From: Boothiomyces macroporosus
Taxonomy: Eukaryota; Chytridiomycota; Chytridiomycetes; Rhizophydiales; Terramycetaceae
Assembly: GCA_027604185.1 (NCBI GenBank)
Contig: JADGKB010000054.1
Span: 1-64,000, forward strand
DNA length: 64,000 nt
Direction: 5' to 3'
The stretch's first letter is position 1. Each line of letters opens with the position of its first letter. This document shows positions 31,301-44,170 of this stretch, in pieces. The translations under genes were made by a program, and so were the position numbers. Below the pieces are notes generated by a model. The model was not told the DNA's origin. It made no database searches and worked only from the letters and a program-made list of their open reading frames with translations.

Positions 31301-34300
31301 CCTCCATATCAATAGGATTCCCATCTTTCATCATATCCACCCATTTAACTTCAAACTCTATTGGATCAATACCGGTATTAGCAATATCAATGAAGCTGTG
31401 GTGCGTTTGACCAATTGTAACAATTCCAAAGTCGACCTCTCTCTGTTCTTTCATTACCTTCAAATATGGAACTCCAACTACCCCAAAGCATACCAACTTC
31501 ATGAGCCCAGCATCGGTCCAAAATGAAATTGCACTATCCAACAGTTCATAATCTGTGGGGCTAAATTTAATTTGAAGGATAATAGAGTCCTTTGGCGGGA
31601 TATTTCCAGCAGAAATATCCAACGACAACACTGAAGACTCGCATTCAGCCCTCCATGTGCAAGGAGCATTTCCATCATTAGTAATTCTGAATTCGATTGT
31701 CTTGTTGATGCCAATATAGGTTGTTTTGAAATCAACCTCTCCGCTCTGCATCTTGAATTCCGGATAGCCAGTTGAAAATCGCAAAGGAATCCGAATGGTT
31801 TCTACTTTGCTGTTTGGAACTCTTTTCCACTTTATGATAATTTCACCAGGTTTACCATCCTTTTTCTTGCTTTGACAAAGAACAAACTTTTCTACTGTCT
31901 GTCCACTTGCAATCACTCCTTCGCAATCGAAAGGATCTGGGCTATTTTTCAGCGAGAAAATGTGTGTATCTTGGATGATATCAAGTTCATATGAACAATC
32001 AAGAATACCTCGATTATGTAAATGCTAAATTACATTGCAATTACCAAAGTTTTTTCAGCAACAACGTCCAATTTTAAATTTCCAAAGTCAATCAACTCGT
32101 CTGTTACTAATTCTGCACTAGCCCCTGTTCCAGTTAGATTAATTTCAATAGTGCCAAATTGATGGAGAAATTCAGCAACGCCTAGGTATTGCGTCTGCTC
32201 CCGCTGTGGATGAAATTCTACTGGAATTTCAATTATTGAATTCCCAGGTAGATGCCATTTTCGAAGGTGCACAGTAAATTCAGGACTGATTTTAGTTAAT
32301 GACAAATTTTGTGGCAATGATGATCTGTTTGCTGCCTTTAAGGTCAGAACCGATAAATATTCACTTTTTTGACTACTTGCAGAAACACCATAACGAGGTT
32401 CTGGATTATTTTTCAGAAATTGGTTTTCTGAATACATTTCTGCTGGCAAAAATCCAAAATTGAGATTATATGGAGTAATCTCTAACGGGACATATGGCTG
32501 ACAGTTTAATTCGATAGTGCAATATTCAATCAAATTATCCATGTGTCCTGATTCGACCTCTTCACAAATTGGAACGTAGCAGAAGGAGAGCTCGTTCACC
32601 CCTTCCTCGTGATAATTCACGGCATAACCTACTCTGAAAATAAAACTGGATAATGGTGGCAACTCTGGGAGAGAAACTTGTGAATTTTCAATATCAAAGT
32701 CCAAAATGTCTGATACTGGGATTCTTTTTCTATTTGGATCAGGCTTAACTTTGATAATTGGTCCAACTATTCTTTTGGAGGAAATGCGTTTGCTGTTCGC
32801 CAACAAGAACTTGAATACTTTAATTTTTCTTCTAACTGCCCTCCAATAATCTCTTTTAACTTCCATCTAAAATTAGTTCGAATATTTACTTTTGGTGTTT
32901 CAGTATTGCTTACCACAGAGGTTACACCCAAATACTCCAGTCTAATTCGCGCTGGGCTAGAAGACGTCACACCCTTCAAATTTAACGAAATAGATCCTTT
33001 GTTTTTCAAATAAATTTGAGTCCAAACAATATTTCCGTCTAATTGAAGTCCCAGGTCAATTGGCTTGTCCAAATACTCCTCGCATACAAGCTGGGCTGTT
33101 CCGCCTACACCAGTCAAGTTCACACAATACAGTTTTTGATTTGCAAATACTTGCATCACACCATTTACTTTGCGGTGTTCTGTAGGATTGAAGAATACCT
33201 CCACAATTTGATTTGATTTGGCAGGAATTGTGAACTTCTGGGTTGAAATTGAGAATGGTGCCCGCACAAGTACAGTGACATCTAATTCTTGACTTCCATC
33301 GTTTTGGAGAAATAGCTTCTTTCTAGCCATATGGAAAATAATAGTGCTTCCAAATTCAATTGTGTCTGGCAAACCATTCAGTATAGTATACAGAGCGACT
33401 CCTTTTAGTATGATTGTTCCCAACCTTAAGCTCTTGGCATGAGTAGCTATCGGGTCGATAAATATCTCGCATTTTGTTTCAAATGACCCTGATACTTCGG
33501 TTGTGAACCTAAACGGAACAACAAATGTTTCCCATTTATTCAGCTCCCCCCGAATAACAGGCATTTCAAAAGCGAGGGTTTTTCTAGCGGAGGGTGCAAC
33601 CTTTAGTGACCAGTGATATCTAAAGTTGTAAGGATTACATAGCATCAAATGTCTAGTACAATCCTGATTACAATCCCCAGACAATTCTATTTTACCAAAG
33701 TCAAGAACAAACTGCTGCTCGACATGATTTTGAAATGGTAGAAGCATAAACCCAAGACCGAGTCTCTTCACTATTTGAGTAGAGCTGTGCAGATAGTTTC
33801 CGAAATCTACAGCTGCTGCAAATCCGATAACCGTAACCAATGTCCCTACATTTGCGGGGGGATTGAAATAGCTGTCTAGCCTTTGCAATTCTCCCGGTTC
33901 CAATTCCTTTTGTTTTGGATCCAATGTAAATCCAGACGACGCAAAGAAGCGGACCTTTTTTGTACTGCTCCCTCTATTTTGAATAGTTAACGATTGAGGT
34001 GTGGTACTAAAGTCACCCACGGTTTCACATATATAAGGGTCTGTCTTGAATGCAACTTCATAATTGGTATCAGATGGGATTGCAAGGACATCTTTACCGT
34101 CATCCGCCCACATCTCATCAGTATACTCCAGTTTTAAGGTTCGCGTTCGTGAAAACCAGTTTAATACTTGCTCAAATGCAGGGTGAATTTTCAGGTCTGG
34201 ATTTTCATATCGAGGCTCGATACATGTACCAATCAAGTATAGTTCTTTTCCCTTCATTGTAGCATCCAATAGCATTATATTTGGATGGGTCATCTGCATT

Positions 34301-37300
34301 TTAACTTCTTTCATATAGCATCCTGTTCGGAAAGGCTGGAATTTAAAAGTTACTGGAACAATTGAAAAAGCCTGGACTTCCATCAAATTATTCTCTGAAA
34401 AGTTTTGTGCCACTGTAATTTGTTTTACTTTGTTTTGCTCCTCTACAAAATCTGGGAAATAAAGCTTTACATCATACTGAGACTCGTTCACAACCACGGT
34501 GCTAAAATTAACTGACTGCGATAGCCTGACAGGCTTGAAAAAGACGTAATCATAGAGAGGCAGGTAGATGGGGTGTCCAACGTAGGCAGTAATATTTATA
34601 CCGACATTTTCAAAGTCTTGACATGAAACCTCCAGCACAGAACTGTAGTTGCCTCTTGTTTGGAACTTTAAACTATTGTAGGTGAAAACAACATTGATTG
34701 TGCTGGCACTTCTAGGAGCTACTCGTACCAAGTAGGGACACGTTATCAATTTATCATATGGATACAAGCTGCAAGTGATAGGATCATGCCCCCAGTTTAA
34801 GATGGTTAAACATCTCGTTTCTTGAATATTATCCGGGGTGCAAATACCAAAATCTAATGTATGTGAAATTTTTCTTTGAACAGGATCAATTTGCGCTGCT
34901 GTAATTGATTTCATGATCTGCATCTCAAATGGTGTAAGTCCTGATGTACTTGGGTCGTTGTGGTGAGATTTATCAACCTTTTTAATAAGTTGTGTTCTTT
35001 CAAAGGAAAGGGCAGTGATACCAAGCAACGAATTTTTTTCGTTTTCTGGATATATAGCCATTGGCATATCCGTAGTTCCCACCAATTGAACCAATATTTC
35101 TTCTCCTCCAGGTCCATGGAATATAATGTTTTCAGAAACCCTTCCAGGGGTTTTTGGATAGAATATAATCGGGATTTTCAAAGTTTCGAGAGCTTTGAGT
35201 TTGATGGAATCATAATCAATCTGGAATGAGTAGCTATGTCTGTCCCTGATGGTCACTTTCTGTCCTTCCTCATTTTCCATAGTCTTTCCTAATTGTACGT
35301 TGAGTGTGATTTGATATTCTGCCAAATTCTCGATGTGAATGAATAACTCTTTTTTCTTCATTGGAAGTACCCATCCGGCATCAATAAAGGTCGGTGTTAT
35401 CTTGAAGAATTTCTTTTTGATTGCCGATAACCTTGAAGTGGCCATTTTGCGTCCGTATCGATCGAAAACATGCAGCCCGCCATCAATATTGGTGTTTTTC
35501 ATCGAAAGAGGGTAGAATGTGACTGCAATTTCATATACACCCTCTCCTTGAAGTTTGAAATGGAAATCTTTGATAGAAAACACGTTTGGAGGCTCCACAG
35601 CTATAAAGTATTCCCGTTCAGTGTAATCACCTCTCCCTGCTTTAAACCGTAACGCTACAGTTTTAGTCATTGGAGCCCGTGAGCTATGGAAATCACAGTG
35701 TCCTGGCTCGGTTACGATTCTAATGGGTTGTGGTTTCAAATGCGAGAATGCCAAACCTTCTCGCAAGAAATCCGACAAGTTAGCTGGATCATCGACACAG
35801 CTAAAATCTTCAATATTGAAATTTACTTCGTGTTGATATTTTGCTGAAGTATGACCAATCATTCTTGTGTGTGAATCAATAACCTTTTTTCTCAGTGTAC
35901 TATTGTGTTCTTGAAGGTTTTTGTATAATTTTTGTAAAAAGTAGGACTCCAGCTTCCTATATTGTAGACTGCTTGTGTTTGTCTGTTTTGCCAGTATCGG
36001 CAAAAGATCTTCCCAAGTGTCCGTTTCTTGTGGTTCACGACCGTCGTCTCTGAAGAGGTAAGGAAGAGCAAATGTTCCTTGCTGCCTAATAAGTGATGGT
36101 ATGTCATAAAAAGGTATCCCGTCTACAGTAAACCCACTAGGGCTGGGTAAAGTGAATCCTCTTGGAACATAGAATGGATTCCCGTCATTGTCATATCCAG
36201 CCATCATATTCTTTTGAGCAAATTCAGATTGTGTATTCTTCTTGTCGACGGAATAGTATCGATTTCCTTTTAATGTCAAGCCTGCTGGAAGTGCTTTGAC
36301 TGTGGGCGTCCTTCCATAGTACGGAATTAATGATTGAGTATAACCGACTGGAATAGGTGGTAGATTCACAGGCGGTGTGAAGTATGGCTCTCCGGTTGCA
36401 GTATAGTTGTTTGGAACAGGGAAAGAAAAGCATTCTGCATATCCACCAACAAAAGACTGCTTTCTCGATGAAATGGATTCTCTGAAGCTTTCAACTGGCT
36501 GCGCCTGGTTAGGAGTAGCAAAATCAAGTCCATCAACATAGTCTTCATTAATGACTTTGAGCTGTATCGCTTTCCATACTGCCTTTTCTTCTATACCTTT
36601 AATGTATATATTGAATATAGCACCATCATATAATCCCCCACTAGCGTTAGAGTGTCCTTACACATCATTAATACCCTTTTGTACTACAATATTACTCGCT
36701 TCTTCATCAACACTTTCAACAATAGTAAGAATCCTCCGTAATTTTGGTCTGTGAGGCTCTATAATATCCAAAATTACAGGTGCACCTAACGGAAAGTCTG
36801 TCTCTTGTTCTTGCGGTTTGAGACCACTATATTAAAATATAACATACGGTAATTTACAAGGATATAGACAAGTATGTCTGTTTGGGGTCGTTCCTTCAGG
36901 ATAAGAGTGTTCTTTGGGAGTATCGTCTATGGAACCTAATGAAATATAGTCCTGATAATAATTTCTCTCGCTTTGGATAATTTGCTTGGTATTTGCAGAT
37001 GGCTTGCCAATAGGTTTGCCATAAATAGGAGAAATATAAGTTGCATTTCTATCAATTTTCTCTGGATCAAATCCAGGGTAGGGACAAATTAGTGTAAATC
37101 CTTGCGGACAAGCGCCTCCGTCCAAGTCGTCAGTTTTTGAAGGAATTCTTGTAAACCCTTTAGGGATTTCATCAGATTCTTTCCATGTTGAAGGTTCTTT
37201 TGGAACAATAAACCGTCTTAACCCATCTTCAACTTTTTGCACTATAGAAGTGTCTTTTGGCATTGTCGGTACGGGTGATTGAGTATATGCACATGGTATA

Positions 37301-39382
37301 GTTGGAATCAGGCCGCATCTTTCATTGTATTCATGCAACGATCTTGGAGGATATCTTTGTTCTGACCATTTATCTCCTACCATGTACAATGGAGGAGTGG
37401 TTGTAACTGCAGTAGGAACTCCTGGAATTGCTGGAATGGGTCTTGTAAGTGTGACATTGGACTTTGCATGAATGGGTAACTCAACAAGTATTGATTTCGT
37501 CCTGTTCATGATTGCATTTGGCTCACAGAAAAATCCATTACATCCTGGCATTGGTAACAGTCTCGCAACGCATCCAGGAGGTTGAATTAAAGCTCGCAAA
37601 AGTTTTTCACGTAGAGACACCCTACACTCTTCTTTATGCGTCATTTCTACAAAATTCTTCAGTTCCTTCAAGTAAATGGAATCCTGGAAGTGATTGAATC
37701 CAAGAGATTTACTGTACTTTAATCCCCTAACTAGAGAGTCGATTCCAACCAGCATAGCATCTTCATTTGTAATTGGTAGCCAGTTGCTAATGAATTGAAT
37801 AGCCATTTTTTGTAATTCAGTGTGTGGCACCATAATAAGGGGATTGACAAATCCTTGAAAGACTGCTCCGATATAGGCTTTATTTGCAGGCGTTTGCTCC
37901 AACTATAATTAACATAGAATTACGTTGTTATTCAACAGATCCAAAATAGCTAAAACCACAAATAAATCGTTTGATCTTGGTATCTCTTTGAAATCATTCT
38001 TGAAGACCAGTGTCAGTTCTTCATATGCCATGTAAACAATCAAGTTTTCCACATAATTTGAATTTTCAAACTTGAAATTGGCAAACTTTGCGATTGAACG
38101 GAATAAATGAAGACGAATATCTTGATAAACTATGGTTGTCTTGTCATTCTTTCTTGCATACTGTCGCTGGAGGATCTGTCTTGCTAAATGTTTATAAATC
38201 TTGTTTAGCATCGGATGACACTCTCTAGTAGACCCCAGCACATACGCAAATTGCCCCAATAAATATATAGATTTTATCCTATTTTCCAATCGTTCATCTG
38301 AAACTGCTGCGTCCATCAAGACATCTCCAATTTCTGCTCTGGTTGTTGTATCATTCAAAGTATCAATTAAATTAGGGAGTGCTCGACCTAAATCCACCAT
38401 TGCTTCGTATCTAGAGAATGGTTCTGCTTGGGTCAAGCCAATCAATAGCAACTTCCAACCTCTGTTCAATAAAATTTGAAAATTCAATGCACTCACATTA
38501 TTACTGTCTACATCAAGTATAATTACCTCCTTGATTCTGTTTCTTTAATCCTTTTGAGACAGCAAACAAGTTGTCGTTCACATCACAGTTGGGTATACTG
38601 TCAAAAGATAAGCCATGTAACCCCCAATCTCTTTCCAAGATATCTTTTTCTTCTTGATCCATCTCGACCTTTTTTTGCTCTGCAGCATGTAAACTAACAG
38701 TAGTCAAACCAGCTCTTCTTTGGTTCCTCCTATTTTGCCCACCAGATTTAGATATTACTTTGTTGTTTGTAAAATCTAAAGTTGAATCGTTCTCTGGTGT
38801 CAAATTGATACCAGAGTAAACGTAAACGTCTCGCCATAAAGATTCAACAGCTTTTGCAAAGTCTGATAAATCTACATTTTCTCGTTGTTTGAATTTAAAG
38901 TATCCTTGTGTAACTTGAATACGCAGCATATCCCATCTATTTAACGCTTGTTGTTTCCTTGTTTTTATATGCTCGTCGTTGATAATAGACTTTCTCGGTC
39001 CAGATGGAGATAAAGGTGCCAGTAGTTTTGAATTTATGTAACTGGCTTGTTTACCGATATTAGATATCCTTCCTAAAGCGGCATCTTCCAATCGCACATT
39101 CAAAGTACCAGGTTTTTGTTTTGGACGACTGTCTTGTCCATCTTCCTCCATCGTTACTGCTAAGCCGGGAGCAAATAGCGTGGGATTATCTACTACGATA
39201 GTAGGGCTATTCAATACTGATGGTTGTTTAGTAAGACGCCTTGAAAGTGGTCGTTCAGCCTTTTCAGAAGTAGAAGGAGATTTTCCAAACCTTGGGGAAT
39301 CTATTCCAGCCTTTGTTGATTCCTGTTTAACTGAGCTTTGTTTTGTTATATTTGGTGGTTTATCTGGTGGTGTATCAGACAT
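25379..39382 (-). CDS. Giant ASH/MSP-repeat protein of axonemal type (HYDIN/CFAP47-like), 4,591 residues
   Basis: Twelve exons joined by eleven introns of 19-23 nt (38508-38526, 37903-37923, 36827-36847, 36641-36661, 32867-32889, 32025-32044, 28169-28190, 27281-27301, 27160-27178, 26939-26958, 25859-25879) give 13,776 coding bases. Order: a disordered Ser/Pro-rich N-terminus (~1-200); a helical region that may be ARM-like (~290-620); a segment with repeated P-x-G-[FL]-T-x-x-G-x-x-[FY] motifs (~690-960); then many immunoglobulin-like ASH/MSP repeats to the end, recognised by recurrent ...IDFGxVxxG...I.NxGxxxxxW... strands. A coiled/disordered linker (~2780-3060) interrupts the repeats. Such proteins (HYDIN, CFAP47, CFAP65, CFAP74) build the central apparatus of motile flagella. 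Which orthologue this is cannot be decided by eye. The last ~20 residues are uncertain. Confidence 0.8.
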
Positions 39383-39741
39383 TTTCAAAGTTTACACGCG
39401 ATTTTTCAAAAAGAAATCTTTTGATCAAGTTTAAAAAGTTTAATTTCCAGTGCTTAGTTTATTCATGTCCTTGGAATATAGAGATTTTAAATGGAGAGGA
39501 TTCATCATAGAAGAGTGCTGAGTACTCGGATGATAAAATTGTCATTATGGTAATTGTGCAGATTTGCCTAATTGGAAATTGAATGTTCAGTTAATTCAAC
39601 TACCCTAGTACAATCTATTCCCCACAAATGCAATCGAGTATCACAATTATGAGCAGTGTGCAAATAGGACAATCTAACTGACATGAACGAATCCTACTTT
39701 TAAAATTCAAGATTAAAGCAGTATTAAATAGACTGAATATA
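39383..39741. other. Intergenic region upstream of the giant gene
   Basis: About 360 bp of very AT-rich sequence between the start of the giant gene and the stop of the uS14m gene. I see no coding frame, RNA gene or repeat. It should carry the promoter of the giant gene. Confidence 0.4.
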
Positions 39742-40044
39742 TTACCACAAACTAGTTCTAACCCCAGGCAACTCCCCATTCAATGCCTTGTTCCTGAACT
39801 CTGTTGGCGACAATTTAAACGGAAAAACAATATTCCTAGTCCTACCTCCAACAATACACCGTGGCTGAATAGCAGCAGGTCTACTATACCTGCTAAACTT
39901 TTGCAATTCCAATTGTGCTTTAACTCGTACTACCAACGGCAAGTCTCTTGAATGAATAATGTATCGCAGCGCTTGGCGTTTAGGCTCCATTTCAGCTGTT
40001 AATAAACGGGCGATCCTGTCTCTGATTGTATTCGCAACTGGCAT
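39742..40044 (-). CDS. MRP2: Mitochondrial ribosomal protein uS14m
   Basis: An intronless protein of 100 residues. The C-terminal half has the uS14 signature RYSRPAAIQPRCIVGGRTRN, then FKLSPTEFRNKALNGELPGV, ending RTSLW. Only one of the zinc-binding cysteines is kept, as in other mitochondrial members. The N-terminal half is basic and helical (RIARLLTAEMEPKRQALRYI), matching yeast MRP2. It is part of the mitochondrial small subunit; the N-terminus probably contains the targeting information. Confidence 0.9.
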   Translation of the reverse strand: MPVANTIRDRIARLLTAEMEPKRQALRYIIHSRDLPLVVRVKAQLELQKFSRYSRPAAIQPRCIVGGRTRNIVFPFKLSPTEFRNKALNGELPGVRTSLW

Positions 40045-40164
40045 TTATTTTTTTCAAATTTCAAAAATTTTTTTTAATCTGCTTGGTAGCAGGTTGAATA
40101 TTTTTGAAATGAGATTAATGGATCTGTTCACTTTGCGATGAGTTTATTATGAATTTATCGTCAT

Positions 40165-41950
40165 TTATGATTCTACATTTTGAAATAATTTTTCTTTTTC
40201 TATTGGTAGTAGTTTAGCCAATAGTCTCATTGTTGGTCTGCCATGAGGACAATTCCATGGCTGGTCCATGGTTGCCATATTGCCTACAATCAATTTCATT
40301 CGCTTCATATCCAGGTCATCGCCAATCATAACGGAATATCTGCATGCTTTTGAAGCACAATAAGCCAAGTACTTTTTACTTGGTTGAAGTACCCCTTGTT
40401 CCAAATGGTTCAATATCTCGTACAAATCATTTACATCTTGAGTTGAATCTTGCATCTCTGGTAAGCCTGTTAAAACGTTTGATTGGATATCAAACCCTAA
40501 ATATTTCAATTCTTTTTGATATTTGATTACCAAATCCTGTTGTATTGGTGTTAATTCTAGTTTAATTGGCTTAAACAAGGGCTGGATTGAAACATTTCTT
40601 TTCTTTAGGTTTTCGTAATTGTACTTTTCGTCACTATATTAGAAAGAGTTACCTTGCATGTTGATCAATGATGAACAAATGGTTTTCATGTATCGCTAGG
40701 ATGAATCCCTTGTTAAATTGCCCAATTATTCTCATTTCTTTGAAATCCTGTTTTTCAATTACAATCGGCTCAGGGATAAACGTCTTTACATCCTTGTCTA
40801 TATTTTCACTTTCTATTGTTGAATCTTGAGATTGCTGTCTATCTAAATCAAACTCGATTATTGTATTTTTTAGCGGATACAGCATTTTTAAATAACCAGA
40901 GTCGAAATCAAATATCTTTTGGGAAGGTGGAGCTACAATATGCTTGCTTGTTTCTTTTTTCACAAAGTTGGTCTTTGATGGCAGGTATAATTCCCGTACA
41001 TGTTGACTAATTTCTTCAACAATCTTGGTTTCATCTTCAAATAATATCGTTCGTTTATCTGGTGATACGTTTCTATCCAGCATATCCAATGGAATTCTAA
41101 TATGAAGAATGACAATTGGGTAATGGTTGGGATTGTACTCTTTGTATATCTCATTCAACTTTCGCAATAGCTTAGGAAAGACTATAGGCTTGTTGTTTAC
41201 ATATACATACTGTCTATCAGTATCAGCCCTTGCTTTTTTAGTTCCAGAAATCTTTCCATAAAATTCAATTTCATTATCTTCAACAGAAATTTTAGACTTG
41301 AAATCAATCAAGTCAATACTAAACTTTGATCCAAACAAATCATCTAGTACATGTTTCAACCCTTTGCCGCCAGTTTCAAACTCCTTTTTCGTTGTAGTGC
41401 AACTGAACCGAATATCTGGAAAACATATACAGTATGAATAGAGTACGTTTATACACTTTGTAGTTTCCTTTTTAAAATTCCTTTTATATTCCTGATACCG
41501 AACTGGATAACGTAAAAACAGATTTTGTATTTGGATTGTAGTTCCACGTTTCCTATGTGTAGGTTTTGAAGATTTCAGCTCTCCATCTGAGCTGTATTGT
41601 AACAAATATCCAATCGGAGACTGGGTGCTTGTAATTACAGTCAAGTCTGATAGTTGGCAGAGAGCGTGTAGAGCTTCACCTCTAAATCCAAAACTATTAA
41701 TTACTTGTAAATCATTGAATTGCTGTAACTTGGAAGTAAAGCTCTTTCTCCCCAGTAACTCGTGGCTCTCTTTACTGATTCCGTCTCCATCGTCGATTAC
41801 TTGGATTGTATCACCAATCTTTATTTCTATTCTTGTCGAATGAGCATCGATGGAATTCTCTACTAGTTCTTTTACAGCTTCAAATAGACTGGTGATCACT
41901 TGAGATGAAGATATTATTTGGTGGGTATGTTTGTCAATTTTAGAGATCAT
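40165..41950 (-). CDS. PMS1: MutL homologue with endonuclease motif (PMS1/PMS2 type)
   Basis: Two exons split by a 19-nt intron (40634-40652) give 588 residues. The GHKL ATPase N-terminus has KELVENSIDA, DDGDGIS and GFRGEAL. The C-terminal MutL dimerisation/endonuclease domain has the metal-binding motif DQHASDEKYNYE (D-Q-H-A-x2-E-x4-E), which spans the splice junction, plus the accessory motifs ASKACRYSVMIGD and CPHGRP. This makes it the nicking subunit of MutL-alpha in post-replicative mismatch repair, not MLH1. The linker between the domains is short compared with yeast Pms1 (about 870 residues). Start 41950 places M before ISKIDKHTHQIISSSQVI, the conserved N-terminus; 46 further codons upstream look non-coding. 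Confidence 0.92.
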
Positions 41951-41985
41951 GTAACTTGAAAAAGATAAATTTGAACCATTTATTC

Positions 41986-42655
41986 TTACACTCTGGTTCT
42001 GGCACTGGTGCTGAAAAAGGTTTGGATAATGTAAACTTGGGCAGCGGCCATTCCTACCATTGATAGGGATTCTAGAACAGCAAACCAAAACATTCTACTA
42101 CCAGCATCTTTAACCATAGAGAAATTACGATGTTCAGAGCTTCTGATTTGTCTCTGAGTGCGAACAAGGGTAGACATTGTTCTAGAAAGCCCGTTCAATT
42201 CTTCCCTTAATTTCTTGATTGATTCAGGCACTTCATCTTCCTTTTTTTTGCTATTAATATTTCCAACGCTTTCTTCAATCTCTGATTTGAAAATAGAGTT
42301 TGTAACTTCATGTTCCATTGTCAAATCGAAATCGATTAATTTTTCAGCAAATGTCGACATTGCGTTTGAGAAACAAATAGCGTATTCACCCAATAATCCA
42401 ACAGTCATAACATAATCGCCTTGTCTTTCTGCTTGACCTAATAGAATAAGTTTTCCTTTTGGATCGGTCAGTTCGTAATCTACATCAAAGTCACCACCTT
42501 CTTGAACCTACATTAGGGAATCTTACTGCGAAATAGAATCCGAGTTTTTCCCCGATTTCTTTGGAATCTGCATAGAAGCAGGATCTTTCGTGAGGTGCTA
42601 GTTTGAATGATACTGTGACTGCTGTAATAAATTGAATCAATGCAAACACCAGCAT
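41986..42655 (-). CDS. p24/EMP24 family cargo receptor of early secretory pathway
   Basis: Two exons with a 19-nt intron (42508-42526, GTAAGATTCCCTAATGTAG) give 216 residues. A signal peptide (MLVFALIQFITAVTVSF) is followed by a GOLD domain (LAPHERSCFYADSKEIGEKL, FAVQEGGDFDVDYELTDPKG), a coiled coil (SIKKLREELNGLSRTMSTLV, then RTQRQIRSSEHRN) and one membrane helix (FWFAVLESLSMVGMAAAQVY). The cytosolic tail TFFSTSARTRV has the FF export motif but no dilysine retrieval signal. p24 proteins package GPI-anchored and other cargo in COPI/COPII vesicles. Its stop codon is only 35 bp from the start of the downstream PMS gene on the same strand. Confidence 0.9.
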
Positions 42656-42896
42656 TTTTTAGATTGTGAAAAATTGCTTTTTGCTTACCAGTAGATTAAA
42701 CGATGGTTCATTAATCTCATTCAGAAAAAGACATCCAGACAGTGTACTAGTGGTAAAAGTAATTAGCAAATGAGCTCATAGAGAGTAGTCCAGAGGTGTA
42801 CTAGAGTAAACTGTAACTCACTCATTACGTAATCAGCCATCGATATAACCATGGTCATTGCTAATATATTTTAAAGAATCTTGTAATTTTTTGAAA

Positions 42897-43872
42897 ATGT
42901 CCAGTGAAATCAATCGCGAAAAACGAATAAACAGACTGTTGCAAGTACGACAAAAATCCAAGCAGATCCAGAAACAAACCAACAGCAAATACAAAGAGCT
43001 ATTAGAAAAACAGGCTCTGCTTTACCTTGAAGAGCGGTTCAACTTGTTCATCAGTAAAAAGAATGAAGAGATAAACAAACTAAAGGAATTATTGAATATC
43101 GAATCCAAAGGGTTTACAGATGCAGAGAATATTAAACAAGAAAACACAAATACTTTGGTTCACATGTTACTGGATAATCAAATTAGAGCGGAACAGAGAT
43201 TCAACAAAGCGCACGAATTGTTTATTAAAGAGCAACTGCTTTGTAAGCAACCAGAAAAGATTCGCTTTCTATTACTGAAATTGGTTCGAGAACAAGAAGA
43301 AAAGAGATCACGTTATATCGCTAGTAAACCACCAATAATAAAACCAATGGAAATAGAATCAAACAATATTCAAAAACTAAACTACCAGACTCGCCAGAAT
43401 AAAGACTTTGACGACTCTTGCTTCCATAGAGACTATGATATAGTCAGAATAGAAAAGCAACAGGTGGATCCATACAATGAAGCAATCATTAAACAAAAAG
43501 AAACTGAATTGAAACTAAAAGAAAAGGAAAAGGAGAATATTGAAAATATGAAAACCAAGAATCAGCGATACCAGCACGCTATAAACCAAGTGCTATTAGA
43601 CCAAAGAAAAGAGCAGCTAATCAAGCAATTACAGGATCTTAAACAGAGAGACTTGAAAAGAAAGCATGAAAATGCAATCTTGAATGCGAAATTAAACCGA
43701 TCCAATTTCATAGAGTTTCATGATTTGAATAGCAAGTTTGAAAAGCAGTTTCAGATTGGTAATTCCATTTAATGTAGGTGAGAGTTACTTTGAGCCAGTA
43801 GTTGATGTAGTTAAACCCAAACAAGTAATCAAGCAAGAATTATCTTTTGAGTTTATCGATATCGTGCAATAA
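42897..43872 (+). CDS. Coiled-coil protein resembling the CEP295 N-terminal region (centriolar)
   Basis: Two exons with a 19-nt intron (43759-43777, GTAATTCCATTTAATGTAG) give 318 residues, almost wholly helical and charged. The start SSEINREKRINRLLQVRQKS, a lysine/glutamine-rich helix, and EKQALLYLEERFNLFISKKN resemble the N-terminus of animal CEP295/Ana1 (RRRKLRLLQVREQE... then helix). The middle and end are low-complexity K/E/Q coiled coil. CEP295 is a centriole-assembly factor thousands of residues long, so this would be a much shortened version. The resemblance is in composition and a short motif, so another coiled-coil family is possible. Confidence 0.5.
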
Positions 43873-43955
43873 AAACTCCAATATCTTTTTGAAATGAATT
43901 CACAAATATATTTGGCAAGAATTGCACTAATCAACAAAAAAAGTTTCGCGAAAAG

Positions 43956-44170
43956 ATGAACACAAACGAACAAGACACTGAAGATCTCGCTCTAATGGTA
44001 CATATACCTAACCCAGATTGACCAAGTATTACTAAACTTGAAAACGAAATTTGAAGAAATGTCCAGCCAGATTATAGATAAAAGTATCTATTGCTAATGT
44101 AGTGGAAAAGATGGGAAAGAGAGTTGATGAACTGGAGCGTAATATTCAGGAAATGGTTGATAAGGAATAA
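43956..44170 (+). CDS. HSBP1: Heat shock factor-binding protein 1 (HSBP1)
   Basis: Three short exons (42, 67 and 68 nt) with two 19-nt introns (43998-44016 and 44084-44102, both ending in CTAAY-n-[TC]AG) give 58 residues. The spliced protein MNTNEQDTEDLALMIDQVLL, then LNLKTKFEEMSSQIIDKMEK and RVDELERNIQEMVDK follows animal HSBP1 (QDLTxxVQxLLQQMQDKFQTMSDQIIxxIDDMSxRIDDLEKNI). HSBP1 is a trimeric coiled coil that binds the HSF1 trimerisation domain and also helps WASH-complex assembly. It has no counterpart recognisable in a simple ORF scan, because its exons are below the usual length cut-off. Confidence 0.9.
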
